A stretch of 64,000 bases of DNA from Deltaproteobacteria bacterium (GCA_020848545.1 JADLHZ010000123.1:1-64000); one strand, 5' to 3'; numbered from the stretch's first letter, positions 8,518 to 17,076 are shown. Numbers and translations: made by a program. Notes: generated by a model from the sequence alone, not told the origin.

Positions 8518-8952
8518 ATGTTCGTCGCGATCGCGCGCTTGACCCTCGCCTTCGACAGCGGCCGCCAAGCGCAGAGCAAGAAGAGCGTCGTACAAAGACT
8601 GGCCGACAAGGCGCGCCGCCGCTTTGGTGCGTCGATCGCCGACGTCGACCCGAACGGCCCGGGCAACCAGGCGACGATCGGCGCCGCGATCGTCTCAGGC
8701 AGCCGCAACCGCGCGACGTCCGAGCTCGAAGCCTTCGTCGAGTTCGTGCGCAGCGATACCGACGCGCACCTGCGGGAGGAGCTCACCGAGGTGTACTCGT
8801 TCTCGGAGCTCGCGGCCCTCGGCGAGCCGACCTTGGCCGACGTCGAAGGCTTGAAGCACAGCCACTTCGACGACAGCGACGAGCGCAAGAAGCAACAGCG
8901 CTTGGAAGAGCTGCGCACCGCGCGCCGCCGGCGAGACGACGGCGATGAGTGA
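8518..8952 (+). CDS. DUF503 family protein (YlxP-like)
   Basis: A 144-residue protein. The first 95 residues fit DUF503: MFVAIARLTLAF, then KSVVQRLADKARRRFGASIADVD. In many bacteria the family sits beside rbfA/truB and is linked to translation or ribosome biogenesis, but its function is not established. Here the neighbour is a ferredoxin-NADP reductase whose ATG overlaps this gene's end by 8 bases, so the two are co-translated. The C-terminal 35 residues are highly charged (KKQQRLEELRTARRRRDDGD) and may be an added tail. Confidence 0.75.
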   Translation: MFVAIARLTLAFDSGRQAQSKKSVVQRLADKARRRFGASIADVDPNGPGNQATIGAAIVSGSRNRATSELEAFVEFVRSDTDAHLREELTEVYSFSELAALGEPTLADVEGLKHSHFDDSDERKKQQRLEELRTARRRRDDGDE

Positions 8953-9643
8953 CCCGAACGCGACGGTCGCCGAGCGCGAAGACCTGCATCGTGATCTTGC
9001 GATCCTCCGCATCGCGCCGGACACGCCGCGCGCGTTCATGCCGGGCCAGCACTTGCAGGTCGGAATCTTTGGCTCGGACGGCAGCCGCGTCAGTCACTAT
9101 TATTCGCTCGCCTCGGCGCCGGCGAGCCCGCTGCTCGAGGTCTTCGTCGCGCTCGCCGACGAGGAGCACCGGGCGTCGTGTCCCGCCGCCGGCACGCGCG
9201 TCTTCGTCGGCGATCGGGCGAACGGCGATCTCGATCTCTTGCGCACACCGCCAAAGAGCCTCGTCGTCATGCTCGCCACCGGCACCGGGATCTCGCCGTT
9301 CATGTCGATGCTGCGCGCGAACATCGCCGGCGATCGCCGCATCGTGCTCATTCACGCCGTCCGCGACGAACGCGATCTCGGCTACAAGAAAGAGCTCGAA
9401 GCTCGACGCAGCGACCGCTTCGTCTACGAACCGATCGTCAGCCGCGACCCCGGCTGGCGCGGGCGCAAGGGGCGCGTGCAGCAAGCGCTCGACGACTTCC
9501 CGTCGATCGCCGGCGCGCCGCTCACGCCGAACGGCACCCACGTGTTCGTCTGCGGCAACCGCGCGATGGTCGACGAGGTGACGGCGTCGCTCATGACACG
9601 TGGCTTCGCCGAGCAGAACCTGCACTTCGAACGCTATTGGTGA
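8945..9643 (+). CDS. Ferredoxin-NADP reductase
   Basis: A 232-residue FAD- and NADP-binding flavoenzyme of the plant-type/Fpr superfamily, moving electrons between NADPH and ferredoxin or flavodoxin. The FAD isoalloxazine motif is HYYSLAS (51-57), the pyrophosphate-binding motif is ATGTGISPF (111-119), the nucleotide motif is VFVCGNRAMV, and the chain ends with aromatic ...HFERYW, the C-terminal stacking residue of bacterial Fpr. Length is slightly below the 250-260 of E. coli Fpr. Its end overlaps the convergent histidine kinase gene by 10 bases. Confidence 0.88.
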   Translation: MSDPNATVAEREDLHRDLAILRIAPDTPRAFMPGQHLQVGIFGSDGSRVSHYYSLASAPASPLLEVFVALADEEHRASCPAAGTRVFVGDRANGDLDLLRTPPKSLVVMLATGTGISPFMSMLRANIAGDRRIVLIHAVRDERDLGYKKELEARRSDRFVYEPIVSRDPGWRGRKGRVQQALDDFPSIAGAPLTPNGTHVFVCGNRAMVDEVTASLMTRGFAEQNLHFERYW

Positions 9644-11163
9644 TCGCCGGCTTGCACGAGCCTGCGCACGACGTCGCGCAGCGTGTCGGGCTCGAAGGGC
9701 TTCTCTAGGCGCGTGTTGGCGATCTTCGCGAAGAACTCGATCGCGCTCGCCGAGAATGCCCCACCGCTCATGAACAAGGTGCGCGGCGCGAGCTCGGGCG
9801 CCAAGCGCGTGAGCTCGGTGAAGACCTCGATGCCGCTCATCTCCGGCATCATCACATCGAGGATCACGGCCGCCGGGCGGTTGCCCTCGGCGATCCACTG
9901 CAACGCCTGCTTGCCGCTCGTGAAGCTGATGACGTCTTGCTCCTGCGCGAGCGTTCGGCGCACGCCGGCCGCGACCATCGGCTCGTCGTCGACGACGAGG
10001 ATCAGCCCACGGCGGGCGGAGACGCTCGCGCCTGCGCCGGCCGTGCTCGCCTGCGACGTCTCGGCGGGCAGATCCAGGATGAAGCTAGTGCCCTTGTGGG
10101 GCGTGCTCTGCACCTCGATCGTTCCGCCGAGCTTGGTGACGATGTCGCGGCAAATCGCCAGGCCGAGGCCCGTGGCGCCGCTCTTCTGCTTCGTGGTGAA
10201 GAACGGCTCGAAGATGCGCGGCAAGATCGCCGTCGGGACGCCGTGGCCGCTGTCCTTGACGAAGATCGACACACGATCGGCCGCCGTGGCGCGCACCGAC
10301 ACGCGGATCTCGTTCTTGTCGACGGCGCCCTCGCCGATCGCCTGAGCCGCGTTGAGCAAGAGGTTCAAGAACACCTGCGCGAGCTTGCCCTCGATGCCGC
10401 GCACGAGCGGGGTCTCTTCGAAGTCCTTCACCAAGCGCGCGCGATGCCGGATCTCGTTCCAGCCCATGGTGATCGCCGACTCGATCGGCCGGCGCACGTC
10501 GATGGCACCGACGCGCTCGTCGTCGAAGCGCGAGAACATCTTCAGGTCGCGCACGATCAAGCGCACGCGCTCGGCGCCGTGGCGGGCGTCGTCCAAGGCC
10601 GAGAGCGCGTGGCTCGCCACCGGGCCGAGCGTGGCCATCTCTTCGATCGCGTAGCCCACGTTGGCCACGACGAAGGCGAGCGGATTGTTGATCTCGTGGG
10701 CGACGCCCGCGGCGAGCGTCCCGATCGTGGCCAGCCGATCCGAGAGCGCGAGCCGAGCCTGCATCGCTTTTTCGGCGCTCACGTCGCGAAACACGGTGAG
10801 GGCGTACGCCACCTCGCCGTTCTCGTGCACCGGCGCATAATAGAGGTCGAGCAAGATGCGCTCGCCCGGTGCCCGCTCGATCTCCATGTCGGTGAGCCAA
10901 CCGGTCTCGCCGCGCAGCGCCCGCAAGATCCCGAGCTCTTCGATGGGATAGAGCGTCTCGGTGCCCGCCCGATACACCTTGTAATGTTCAGGGATCGTCG
11001 AGGAGGCGACCTTGGTCACGGCAGGATCGACCTGGCGGCCGAGGATCTTCGCGGCGGCGGCGTTGAAGAACGCGGGCTTGCCTTGGCGATCCATGACGAG
11101 CACCGCCATCGGCAGGGCGTCGAGCGCAGCGCGCAGGATCGAGGTGTTCGCGCCGTTCGTCAT
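9634..11163 (-). CDS. Hybrid sensor histidine kinase with PAS and C-terminal receiver domain
   Basis: A 509-residue soluble signalling protein with no membrane segment, so it senses in the cytoplasm. Order: PAS (about 5-125), HisKA with phosphorylatable His156 in GVAHEINNPL, N-box NLLLNAAQA (267-275), G1 DSGHG (304-308), G2 TGLGLAI (331-337), then a receiver (386-505) with acidic pocket VDDE and Asp436 in ILDVMMP. The NtrB-like H-box suggests an NtrB/FixL-type kinase. A receiver on the kinase points to an internal brake or a phosphorelay. No partner regulator is adjacent. The ATG lies 23 bases downstream of tRNA-Leu on the same strand. Confidence 0.92.
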   Translation of the reverse strand: MTNGANTSILRAALDALPMAVLVMDRQGKPAFFNAAAAKILGRQVDPAVTKVASSTIPEHYKVYRAGTETLYPIEELGILRALRGETGWLTDMEIERAPGERILLDLYYAPVHENGEVAYALTVFRDVSAEKAMQARLALSDRLATIGTLAAGVAHEINNPLAFVVANVGYAIEEMATLGPVASHALSALDDARHGAERVRLIVRDLKMFSRFDDERVGAIDVRRPIESAITMGWNEIRHRARLVKDFEETPLVRGIEGKLAQVFLNLLLNAAQAIGEGAVDKNEIRVSVRATAADRVSIFVKDSGHGVPTAILPRIFEPFFTTKQKSGATGLGLAICRDIVTKLGGTIEVQSTPHKGTSFILDLPAETSQASTAGAGASVSARRGLILVVDDEPMVAAGVRRTLAQEQDVISFTSGKQALQWIAEGNRPAAVILDVMMPEMSGIEVFTELTRLAPELAPRTLFMSGGAFSASAIEFFAKIANTRLEKPFEPDTLRDVVRRLVQAGDHQ

Positions 11164-11169
11164 CGCTCA

Positions 11170-11175
11170 ATGCTA
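11170..11175 (-). promoter_or_regulatory. -10-like element TAGCAT before the hybrid kinase
   Basis: On the minus strand TAGCAT is followed by 6 bases and the ATG at 11163, without a Shine-Dalgarno. I find no convincing -35 because that position falls inside tRNA-Leu, so the mRNA could instead be released from a tRNA-containing transcript. Confidence 0.35.
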
Positions 11176-11186
11176 CCAAGAAAATG

Positions 11187-11270
11187 TGCCGGCGGTCGGA
11201 ATCGAACCGACACGCCCGTGAAGGCGCGGGATTTTGAGTCCCGTGCGTCTACCAATTCCGCCACGCCGGC
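11187..11270 (-). tRNA. tRNA-Leu (anticodon CAA)
   Basis: The 84-base minus-strand sequence folds as a cloverleaf. The acceptor stem is GCCGGCG/CGCCGGC with discriminator A. The D arm contains GGTAGA, and the anticodon stem CGGGA/TCCCG encloses loop CTCAAAA (anticodon CAA, decoding UUG). A long variable arm with stem CGCC/GGGCG marks a class II tRNA, and the T arm is GTCGG-TTCGATT-CCGAC. The 3' CCA is not encoded. A TGCTACC element 19 bases upstream is the likely promoter -10. Confidence 0.97.
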
Positions 11271-11289
11271 ATCCCAAGTGGCGGCGGTC

Positions 11290-11296
11290 GGTAGCA
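11290..11296 (-). promoter_or_regulatory. Probable -10 of tRNA-Leu (TGCTACC)
   Basis: TGCTACC on the minus strand ends 19 bases before the mature tRNA 5' end. The same heptamer precedes two lipoprotein genes in this window (3944-3950 and 27687-27693), which supports it as a -10 variant of this organism. Confidence 0.4.
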
Positions 11297-11306
11297 GAAA
11301 TGCGGA

Positions 11307-11312
11307 TAGAAT
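11307..11312 (+). promoter_or_regulatory. -10-like TAGAAT with adjacent Shine-Dalgarno, kinase gene
   Basis: TAGAAT lies 10 bases before the ATG at 11323. A strong AAGGAGGG occupies 11315-11322, directly against the start codon. That is too close for ordinary Shine-Dalgarno use, so initiation may be leaderless or use a very short leader. Confidence 0.45.
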
Positions 11313-11322
11313 AAAAGGAGGG

Positions 11323-13278
11323 ATGAACGAAGCTCTCGGCCACACCGTCGCGACCCGCGTCGGGCCCTATGAAATGACCCGTCGCGTGGCCGAAGAGGCG
11401 CGGGTCATCGTGTTCGAAGCGCGCTGCACACGCACGGGTCGCGAGGTGTGGCTGCGCTTGCTCAAGCCGGATCTCGCAGGCGATCCGCGCGCCCGGGCCC
11501 AGTTTCACCGAGAAGCCCGCGCGTTGCTCCGCCTCGTGCACCCGAACGTCGTGGCGGTCATCGATTATGCCGGCAAAGACGCCGAGGTCCCGTTCATCGC
11601 CACGGAGCGGCTCGACGGCAAGACCCTGCAAGATCATATCGACGCTGGCGGGCCGGTGTCAGCGGCGAAAGAGATCATCGCGCAGGCGGCCGCCGGCCTC
11701 GCCGAAGCGCACAAAGAGGGCCTCGTCCATCGCGGCGTCTCGCCGGCCGCCGTGTTCGTCGAAGCGTCGGGCCGGGCCGTCCTCACCGGCTTCAGCTTGG
11801 TCGGCGCCAGCGTTGCGACCAGCGAGACCTTCGTGTCGCAGAAGACGGCGATCGTCGTCGCCGACGCGTTCGCGGCGCCGGAGATCCTCCGCGGCGCTTC
11901 GCCGGACGCGCGCAGCGACGTCTACGCCTTGGCAACGACGCTGCTGCACGCGCTCTTCGGCGGCACTGTTTCACGCACGAGCGACGCGCAAGACGCCGCG
12001 CTCCTCGCCGAGGTCGCCAAGTGGCGCGCCGATGATCCCGCGGCACGCCCCGGCGACGCGAGCGCGATCGCAGAGGCCTTGGCGACGCCGGATCCGCGGG
12101 CCGCCGTGCGTGCTTGGCTCGGCGGCGACACGGTGCCGGCCGTCCCGAGGAAGCGAGCGCCGGCCGAAGAGCCGGGCGATCCGAAGGCGGCGTTCACGGC
12201 AGCGACTGGCGGCCGCTACACGCTCGGCGAGCTGCTCGGCGAAGGCGGCATGGGCAAGGTCTACCGCGCGCGCGACACGCGCCTCCTGCGCGACGTCGCC
12301 GTCAAGATGATCACCGGCGCCGTCGACGACGAGATGCGCCGGCGTTTTCACCGCGAAGCGCGGGCGATGGGCAAGCTGCGGCATCCGAACATCGTCGAGG
12401 TGCTCGACTACTCGGGGCAGGACGCCCAGCACCCGTTTCTCGTGCTCGAGCTCATCGACGGCATCACGCTCGCGGCGCTCATGCGCTCGACGAAGGTGCC
12501 GGAGGCGGCGGCGCTCGCCATCGCCTACGAGATCGCGGCGGCGCTCGCGTGCGTGCACGGCGAAGGCTTCGTGCACCGCGACGTGAAGCCGGACAACGTC
12601 TTCATCGACGAGCTCGGCCGCGTCGTGCTCGCGGACTTCGGCATCGTCCGCGCGAGCGCGACTGGGCACGGCGCCACCTTCGCGGCGATCGGCTCCGGCT
12701 TTTCGGGCGACACCGCGTCGATCGGCAGCCCCTACTACGCGTCGCCCGAGCAGATCTTCGATCCAGCCAATGCGGGACCGGTCTCCGATCTCTTTTCGCT
12801 CGGCTCGGCGCTGCAGGCGATCCTGACGGGGCTCTTGCCGATCGACGCGAAGAACGTCGGCGAGTGCCTAGGCAAGCTCTCGCGCGGCGAGCTGCGGCCG
12901 CTGTCCGCCGAGCTCTCGGCCGACGTCGCCGGGCTCGTGCGCCTGTTGCATGCGAAGGCGCCGAAGGCGCGGCCCGAGAGCGCCGACGCCGTGTGCCGAG
13001 ACATCGAGGGGATGCTCGCCGCGCGCCGGGTGATCGATCGCAAGCGCGAGCTCAGACGCTTTCTCGGGCTGCAGCCGGACAGCAGCGCGCAGACGTACGC
13101 GGTGGTCAAAGAGAAGTTGAAGGTGGAGAGCGGCGCCCGCACGACCGAAACGCCGCGCAAGGCCAACACGACGAGACCGCTGCCGCGCGATCTCGCGCCG
13201 CCGCGGCGCCTCTGGCCGCTGGTCGCCGCCGTCGTCGTCACGATCACCGTCGCCGCGCTGGCGTGGCTCGCGCGCTGA
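11323..13278 (+). CDS. Tandem pseudokinase-Ser/Thr protein kinase, C-terminal membrane anchor
   Basis: A 651-residue Hanks-type protein with two kinase folds. Domain 1 (about 14-265) has lost the catalytic residues: the VAIK Lys is Arg45 (VWLR), HRD is HRG (136-138), KPxN is SPAA, and DFG is GFS (156-158). Domain 2 (about 299-560) is intact: glycine loop GEGGMGKVY, Lys328 in VAVK, HRD 418-420, KPDN, DFG 438-440. A C-terminal hydrophobic helix (WPLVAAVVVTITVAALAW) anchors it, so the kinases face the cytoplasm. The likely role is membrane signalling with domain 1 as regulator or scaffold. It is divergent from tRNA-Leu and has no obvious partner gene. Confidence 0.93.
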   Translation: MNEALGHTVATRVGPYEMTRRVAEEARVIVFEARCTRTGREVWLRLLKPDLAGDPRARAQFHREARALLRLVHPNVVAVIDYAGKDAEVPFIATERLDGKTLQDHIDAGGPVSAAKEIIAQAAAGLAEAHKEGLVHRGVSPAAVFVEASGRAVLTGFSLVGASVATSETFVSQKTAIVVADAFAAPEILRGASPDARSDVYALATTLLHALFGGTVSRTSDAQDAALLAEVAKWRADDPAARPGDASAIAEALATPDPRAAVRAWLGGDTVPAVPRKRAPAEEPGDPKAAFTAATGGRYTLGELLGEGGMGKVYRARDTRLLRDVAVKMITGAVDDEMRRRFHREARAMGKLRHPNIVEVLDYSGQDAQHPFLVLELIDGITLAALMRSTKVPEAAALAIAYEIAAALACVHGEGFVHRDVKPDNVFIDELGRVVLADFGIVRASATGHGATFAAIGSGFSGDTASIGSPYYASPEQIFDPANAGPVSDLFSLGSALQAILTGLLPIDAKNVGECLGKLSRGELRPLSAELSADVAGLVRLLHAKAPKARPESADAVCRDIEGMLAARRVIDRKRELRRFLGLQPDSSAQTYAVVKEKLKVESGARTTETPRKANTTRPLPRDLAPPRRLWPLVAAVVVTITVAALAWLAR

Positions 13279-13284
13279 CTTTGC

Positions 13285-13290
13285 GCTAGG
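13285..13290 (+). promoter_or_regulatory. -10-like GCTAGG, leaderless spacing
   Basis: GCTAGG ends 8 bases before the ATG at 13299, inside the 20-base gap after the kinase gene. No Shine-Dalgarno is present. Confidence 0.35.
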
Positions 13291-13298
13291 CCCTGCGC

Positions 13299-13955
13299 AT
13301 GGCCGAGCCGCTCGCGTTCTACTTCGACTTCATCTCGCCCTACGCCTACCTCGCTTGGCACGGCGTCCATCGCCTCGCCGAGAAGCACGGCCGCAGCGTG
13401 ACGCCGGTGCCGATCTTGTTCGCGTCGCTGTTGAACGCGCACGGCCACAAAGGTCCGGCGGAGATCGAGCCGAAGCGCCTCTATACCGGCAAGCACGTGA
13501 TGCGCCTCGGCCACGATCACGGCCTGCGCTTGGTGCCGCCGCCGGTGCATCCGTTCAACCCACTGCTTCCACTGCGCGTCGCGTGCATCGCCATGCCAGC
13601 GGCCGACAAGCGGCGCTTGATCACCGCGATCTACGACGCGATCTGGGCCGAGGGCGGCGGCGTGCATGATGAACCGCTGCTCGCGCGCGCGTTGACTGCC
13701 GCTGGCTTCGACGCCGCCGCGCTGATCGCCGAAGCGAAGACCGACGCCGTGAAGCTCATGCTGCGCGAGCAGTCGGATCGCGCGCTCGCGCTCGGCTGCT
13801 TCGGCGTCCCGACCATCGTCGCCGACGGCGAGCTGTTCTGGGGCTTCGACGCGTTCCCGCACATCGATCGCTTCCTCGCCGGCAAGGATCCGATCGACCC
13901 GGTGCAGCTGGAGAAGTGGAAAAAGGCCGTGGTCTCCGGGGCGAAACGCATCTGA
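13299..13955 (+). CDS. 2-hydroxychromene-2-carboxylate isomerase-like (DsbA/kappa-GST fold)
   Basis: A 218-residue protein of the HCCA isomerase/DsbA-like family, glutathione-dependent in characterised members of naphthalene catabolism. The N-terminus YFDFISPYAYLAW carries the catalytic-type Ser13 followed by Pro14, and the C-terminal half has the family cis-Pro loop GVPTIVADGELFWG. No aromatic-degradation genes are nearby, so the substrate is probably different. DsbA proper is excluded by the lack of a CxxC motif. The gene is isolated, with its own -10-like element upstream. Confidence 0.85.
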   Translation: MAEPLAFYFDFISPYAYLAWHGVHRLAEKHGRSVTPVPILFASLLNAHGHKGPAEIEPKRLYTGKHVMRLGHDHGLRLVPPPVHPFNPLLPLRVACIAMPAADKRRLITAIYDAIWAEGGGVHDEPLLARALTAAGFDAAALIAEAKTDAVKLMLREQSDRALALGCFGVPTIVADGELFWGFDAFPHIDRFLAGKDPIDPVQLEKWKKAVVSGAKRI

Positions 13956-14040
13956 CAAACTTTTACAACTGCTTGCGCCGCTCTGACCACGGGCCTCGCG
14001 CGCTTCGCTAACCTCCTCGGAACCACTGGAGGACACCATC

Positions 14041-15351
14041 GTGATCATCAAATCTTTGCTCTTGCTGTCGACCTTGCTCCCGAGCGCCGCCGACGCCCAC
14101 GGCGTCTTGAAGCTGCGCGCCGGCTTCTCGAACCCCGTGCTGCTCGCCAACACCGCCCACACGACCTACCTGAAGATCGCCATCGAAGGAGAGCCCATCG
14201 AGCAGGCGAGCGCGCGCGGCCCGATCAACCTCGCTGTCGTCATCGATCGCTCGGGCTCGATGGGCGGCGACAAGATTGAGCGCGCCAAGGAAGCAGCGAT
14301 GATGGTGGTCGATCGCTTGGGGCCGAACGACATCTTGAGCGTGCTCGCGTACGACGACTCGGTCACGGTGCTCGTGCCGGCGACGAAGGTGGGCGATCGC
14401 GAGGAGATCAAAGCGGCGATCGCGCGGCTCTACGTGGGCGGCAGCACCGCGCTCTTCGCCGGCGTGAGCAAGGGAATCTCAGAGGTGCGAAAGTTCCTCG
14501 ACGCGCGCCGCACGAACCGTGTCATCCTGCTGAGCGACGGCCAAGCAAACGTCGGCCCGTCGTCGCCGAACGAGCTCGGGCGCCTAGGCATGTCCGCGGC
14601 CAAGGAAGGCATCTCGATCACGACGATCGGCATCGGCCTCGGCTACAACGAAGATCTGATGAGCCAGCTCGCGCTGAAGAGCGACGGCAACCACGCGTTC
14701 GCCGCCAACGCCGCGGACTTGAATCGCCTCTTCGACAGCGAGCTCGGCGACGTGATGAGCGTCTGCGCGAAGGGCGTCGTCGTGCAGATCGACTTCGGCC
14801 CGGGCGTGAAGCCGATGCGCGCGCTGAACCGCGAGGTCGAGATCCACGGCCGTACGGCGACCTTTACCTTGAACCAGGTCTACGCCAAGCAAGAGAAGTA
14901 CGTGCTCTTCGAGGTCGCGGTCGATCCGGGAAAAGCCGGCAGTGAGCGCGACGCTGTCCTCGCCACCGCGCGCTTCAAGAACCGGGACGGCAGCGATGCA
15001 AGCCCGGTCAAGGTGCAGGGCCGCGTCGCCTTCACCGCCGCCGCCGCCGAGATCGACGCGAAGGAAGATCGCGAAGTGCAGGTGGCGGTCACCGAGTCCA
15101 TCGCCGTCGAGAACAACCGCGTCGCCATCGAGCTGCGCGACCAAGGCAAGCTCAAAGAGGCGCAGGAGCGCATGGAGCAGAACTCGTCGTACGTCGACCA
15201 GCAAGCGACGCGGCTCGGCTCGAAGAAGCTGAAGAGCTTGGGGCAAGCGACGAAGTCGAACGCCGCGAACCTCGACGAGCAGAAGTGGAACGCGACGCGC
15301 AAGCAGATGCGCAAGGACGAGCACGAGATCAACACGCAGCAGAGTTATTGA
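14041..15351 (+). CDS. Secreted VWA-domain protein
   Basis: A 436-residue protein with signal peptide MIIKSLLLLSTLLPSAADA. The von Willebrand A domain (about 62-240) has a complete MIDAS: DRSGSM (69-74), the Thr in GGSTALFAG, and Asp in LLSDGQ. This indicates a metal-dependent adhesive or protein-binding surface in the periplasm or outside. The C-terminal 100 residues are charged and helical. The GTG start is chosen because GGAGG lies 9-13 bases upstream and the signal peptide begins there. A -10-like GCTAAC occurs further upstream at about 14006. Members of this class often act in surface assembly; no direct partner is visible. Confidence 0.82.
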   Translation: MIIKSLLLLSTLLPSAADAHGVLKLRAGFSNPVLLANTAHTTYLKIAIEGEPIEQASARGPINLAVVIDRSGSMGGDKIERAKEAAMMVVDRLGPNDILSVLAYDDSVTVLVPATKVGDREEIKAAIARLYVGGSTALFAGVSKGISEVRKFLDARRTNRVILLSDGQANVGPSSPNELGRLGMSAAKEGISITTIGIGLGYNEDLMSQLALKSDGNHAFAANAADLNRLFDSELGDVMSVCAKGVVVQIDFGPGVKPMRALNREVEIHGRTATFTLNQVYAKQEKYVLFEVAVDPGKAGSERDAVLATARFKNRDGSDASPVKVQGRVAFTAAAAEIDAKEDREVQVAVTESIAVENNRVAIELRDQGKLKEAQERMEQNSSYVDQQATRLGSKKLKSLGQATKSNAANLDEQKWNATRKQMRKDEHEINTQQSY

Positions 15352-15377
15352 AGCGTCACTCTCGGAGGGCGACATGT

Positions 15378-15450
15378 CACAGGAGAAAGGGAGAATGGGA
15401 GTCTTGGACCAGCTGTTTGGGCCTTCCTCCCTTTCTCTCCTTCTCCTGTG
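15378..15450. repeat. Long purine/pyrimidine inverted repeat between VWA and sensor kinase genes
   Basis: CACAGGAGAA at 15378-15387 pairs perfectly with TTCTCCTGTG at 15441-15450. After a bulge, AAGGGAG on the left can pair with CTCCCTT on the right. One arm is nearly all purine. It would form a long imperfect hairpin after the VWA stop. It may end that transcript or encode a structured RNA. There is no terminal T-run. Confidence 0.5.
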
Positions 15451-15477
15451 GATTTGGATCCCACCGGCGTTCGCTTC

Positions 15478-15483
15478 TAGAGT
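15478..15483 (+). promoter_or_regulatory. -10-like TAGAGT, leaderless spacing
   Basis: TTGGAT at 15454-15459 and TAGAGT at 15478-15483 are 18 bases apart. The ATG at 15490 follows 6 bases later with no Shine-Dalgarno. Confidence 0.5.
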
Positions 15484-15489
15484 ACGGTG

Positions 15490-17076
15490 ATGCGCGCCGC
15501 GCCAACGACTCAGCACGCCGCCTCGAGAGCCTTCGTGCTCTTCGCGATCGCCGCCGTCGTGCTCCTCGCCTTCATGTCGCAGCGCGCGTTTTCGCGATCG
15601 CAGCTCGAGCGCGAGCGTCAGTTCAGGGCGCTCGCGCAAACGCGGCTCGCGCAGGTCGCGCAAGATCTGCAAACGGAGCTCGGCCACATCGAGCGCGATC
15701 TCGCGCGTGCGGTCGAAGACGGCGCGCCGCTCACCGTCGCCGACGCCCGCAAGAAGACCCGCGAACAAGCCTTGATCCGCCAAGCGTTCATCGTCGATCG
15801 CACGAGCGGCGCCCTCACGTTTCCGCGGGACGACGCCGACGCGAGCAGCCAAGAGCGCGAGTTCCTGCGGCAAACCCGCAGCGTCTTCGACGGCAGCAGC
15901 GTGCTCTTCGAAGCGACGGCGCCGGAGACCGAGCGTACGAGCAACAAGAGCCGGCAACGCGGCGACACCGTGAGCGGCCTCGCGGCGCACAACGAGCAGG
16001 GCTGGATCCGCCGCTTCTGGGACGACGGGCAACAGTGGCTGTTCTGGAAGAACGGCGAGCGCGCGATCGTCGGCGCGCACATCGAGCGCATCGCGTTCTT
16101 GGCCCGGCTCGCCGCCAGCGTGAACGAATCACAGGATCTCGGGCGCGTGATCCTGCGCGACGCCAAAGCAGCCGTCGTGCAGCAATGGGGCGGACTGGGC
16201 GACGCTGCCGTCATCGACGAGCTCGCGCTGTCGCCGCCGCTCGACGGCTTCCGCTTGGCCTACGTCGCCTCGCGCGAGCAGACCGCGCAGCTCGTGCGTG
16301 CGGGCGCCACCGCCGAAGCCTTCTCGCTCGCCGCGGTGTGCGTCGTGCTCGCGCTCGGCGCGGCCCTCGTTTGGCGCGAGCAGCGACGCGCGTTCGTCGA
16401 GGCACAGACCCGCGTCGGCTTCGTCACCCAAGTCTCGCACGAGCTGAAGACGCCGCTGACGAACATCCGCCTCTACGCCGAGCTGCTCGAGCGGGAGATC
16501 GACGTCGACGCGGCGCCCGCGCAAAAGCACCTGGCCGTCATCACCAGCGAGAGCCAGCGCCTGAGCCGGCTCATCGAGAACGTTCTTTCGATGTCGCGCG
16601 AACGCACGCTCCGCGTGGAAGAGGTCGCCGTCGACGCGGTCGTCGAGCAGACCTTGGCGCAGCATCGCCCTGCGCTCGAACAACGCGGCTTTGCGATCGC
16701 GACCGATCTGCAGGCGCCCGCCACGCTGCGCACCGACGCCGACGCGCTCGCGCAGATCTTGGCAAACCTGCTGAGCAACGTAGAGAAGTACGCCGCGAGC
16801 GGAAACTTCGTCAGCGTCGCCACCCGCTCCGACGATCGCACGGTGACGATCCGCGTCCGTGACAAGGGCCCCGGCGTTCCCGATAAAGATCGCGAGCGCA
16901 TCTTCGAGCCCTACGTCCGGCTCGACGACGCGATCACCGAAGGCGCGAGCGGCACCGGCATCGGCCTCGGCATCGCCCGCGATCTCGCGCGCCGCCTCGG
17001 CGGTGATCTCGTCTGCGTCGCGGCAGAAAACGGCGGCGCCGAGCTCGTGCTCACGCTGCCACGGAGAATCCCATGA
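15490..17076 (+). CDS. Membrane sensor histidine kinase
   Basis: A 528-residue sensor with TM1 (about 14-31), a 240-residue periplasmic region, TM2 (about 275-295), HisKA with His317 in QVSHELKTPLTNI, an N-box (LLSNVEKY), and ATP-lid motifs DKGPGVP and GTGIGLG. The first Asn of the N-box region is kept and the catalytic core looks complete. The stop overlaps the response-regulator ATG as ATGA, so the two form one coupled pair. The periplasmic region has no recognisable domain. A GTG three bases upstream of the ATG is an alternative start. Confidence 0.93.
   Translation: MRAAPTTQHAASRAFVLFAIAAVVLLAFMSQRAFSRSQLERERQFRALAQTRLAQVAQDLQTELGHIERDLARAVEDGAPLTVADARKKTREQALIRQAFIVDRTSGALTFPRDDADASSQEREFLRQTRSVFDGSSVLFEATAPETERTSNKSRQRGDTVSGLAAHNEQGWIRRFWDDGQQWLFWKNGERAIVGAHIERIAFLARLAASVNESQDLGRVILRDAKAAVVQQWGGLGDAAVIDELALSPPLDGFRLAYVASREQTAQLVRAGATAEAFSLAAVCVVLALGAALVWREQRRAFVEAQTRVGFVTQVSHELKTPLTNIRLYAELLEREIDVDAAPAQKHLAVITSESQRLSRLIENVLSMSRERTLRVEEVAVDAVVEQTLAQHRPALEQRGFAIATDLQAPATLRTDADALAQILANLLSNVEKYAASGNFVSVATRSDDRTVTIRVRDKGPGVPDKDRERIFEPYVRLDDAITEGASGTGIGLGIARDLARRLGGDLVCVAAENGGAELVLTLPRRIP

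Noticed and set aside
9937-11322. Upstream extension of the kinase protein by 462 codons
   Set aside because: The extension runs antisense to the hybrid kinase and through tRNA-Leu. The kinase fold starts normally after ATG 11323, which has a -10 element upstream.
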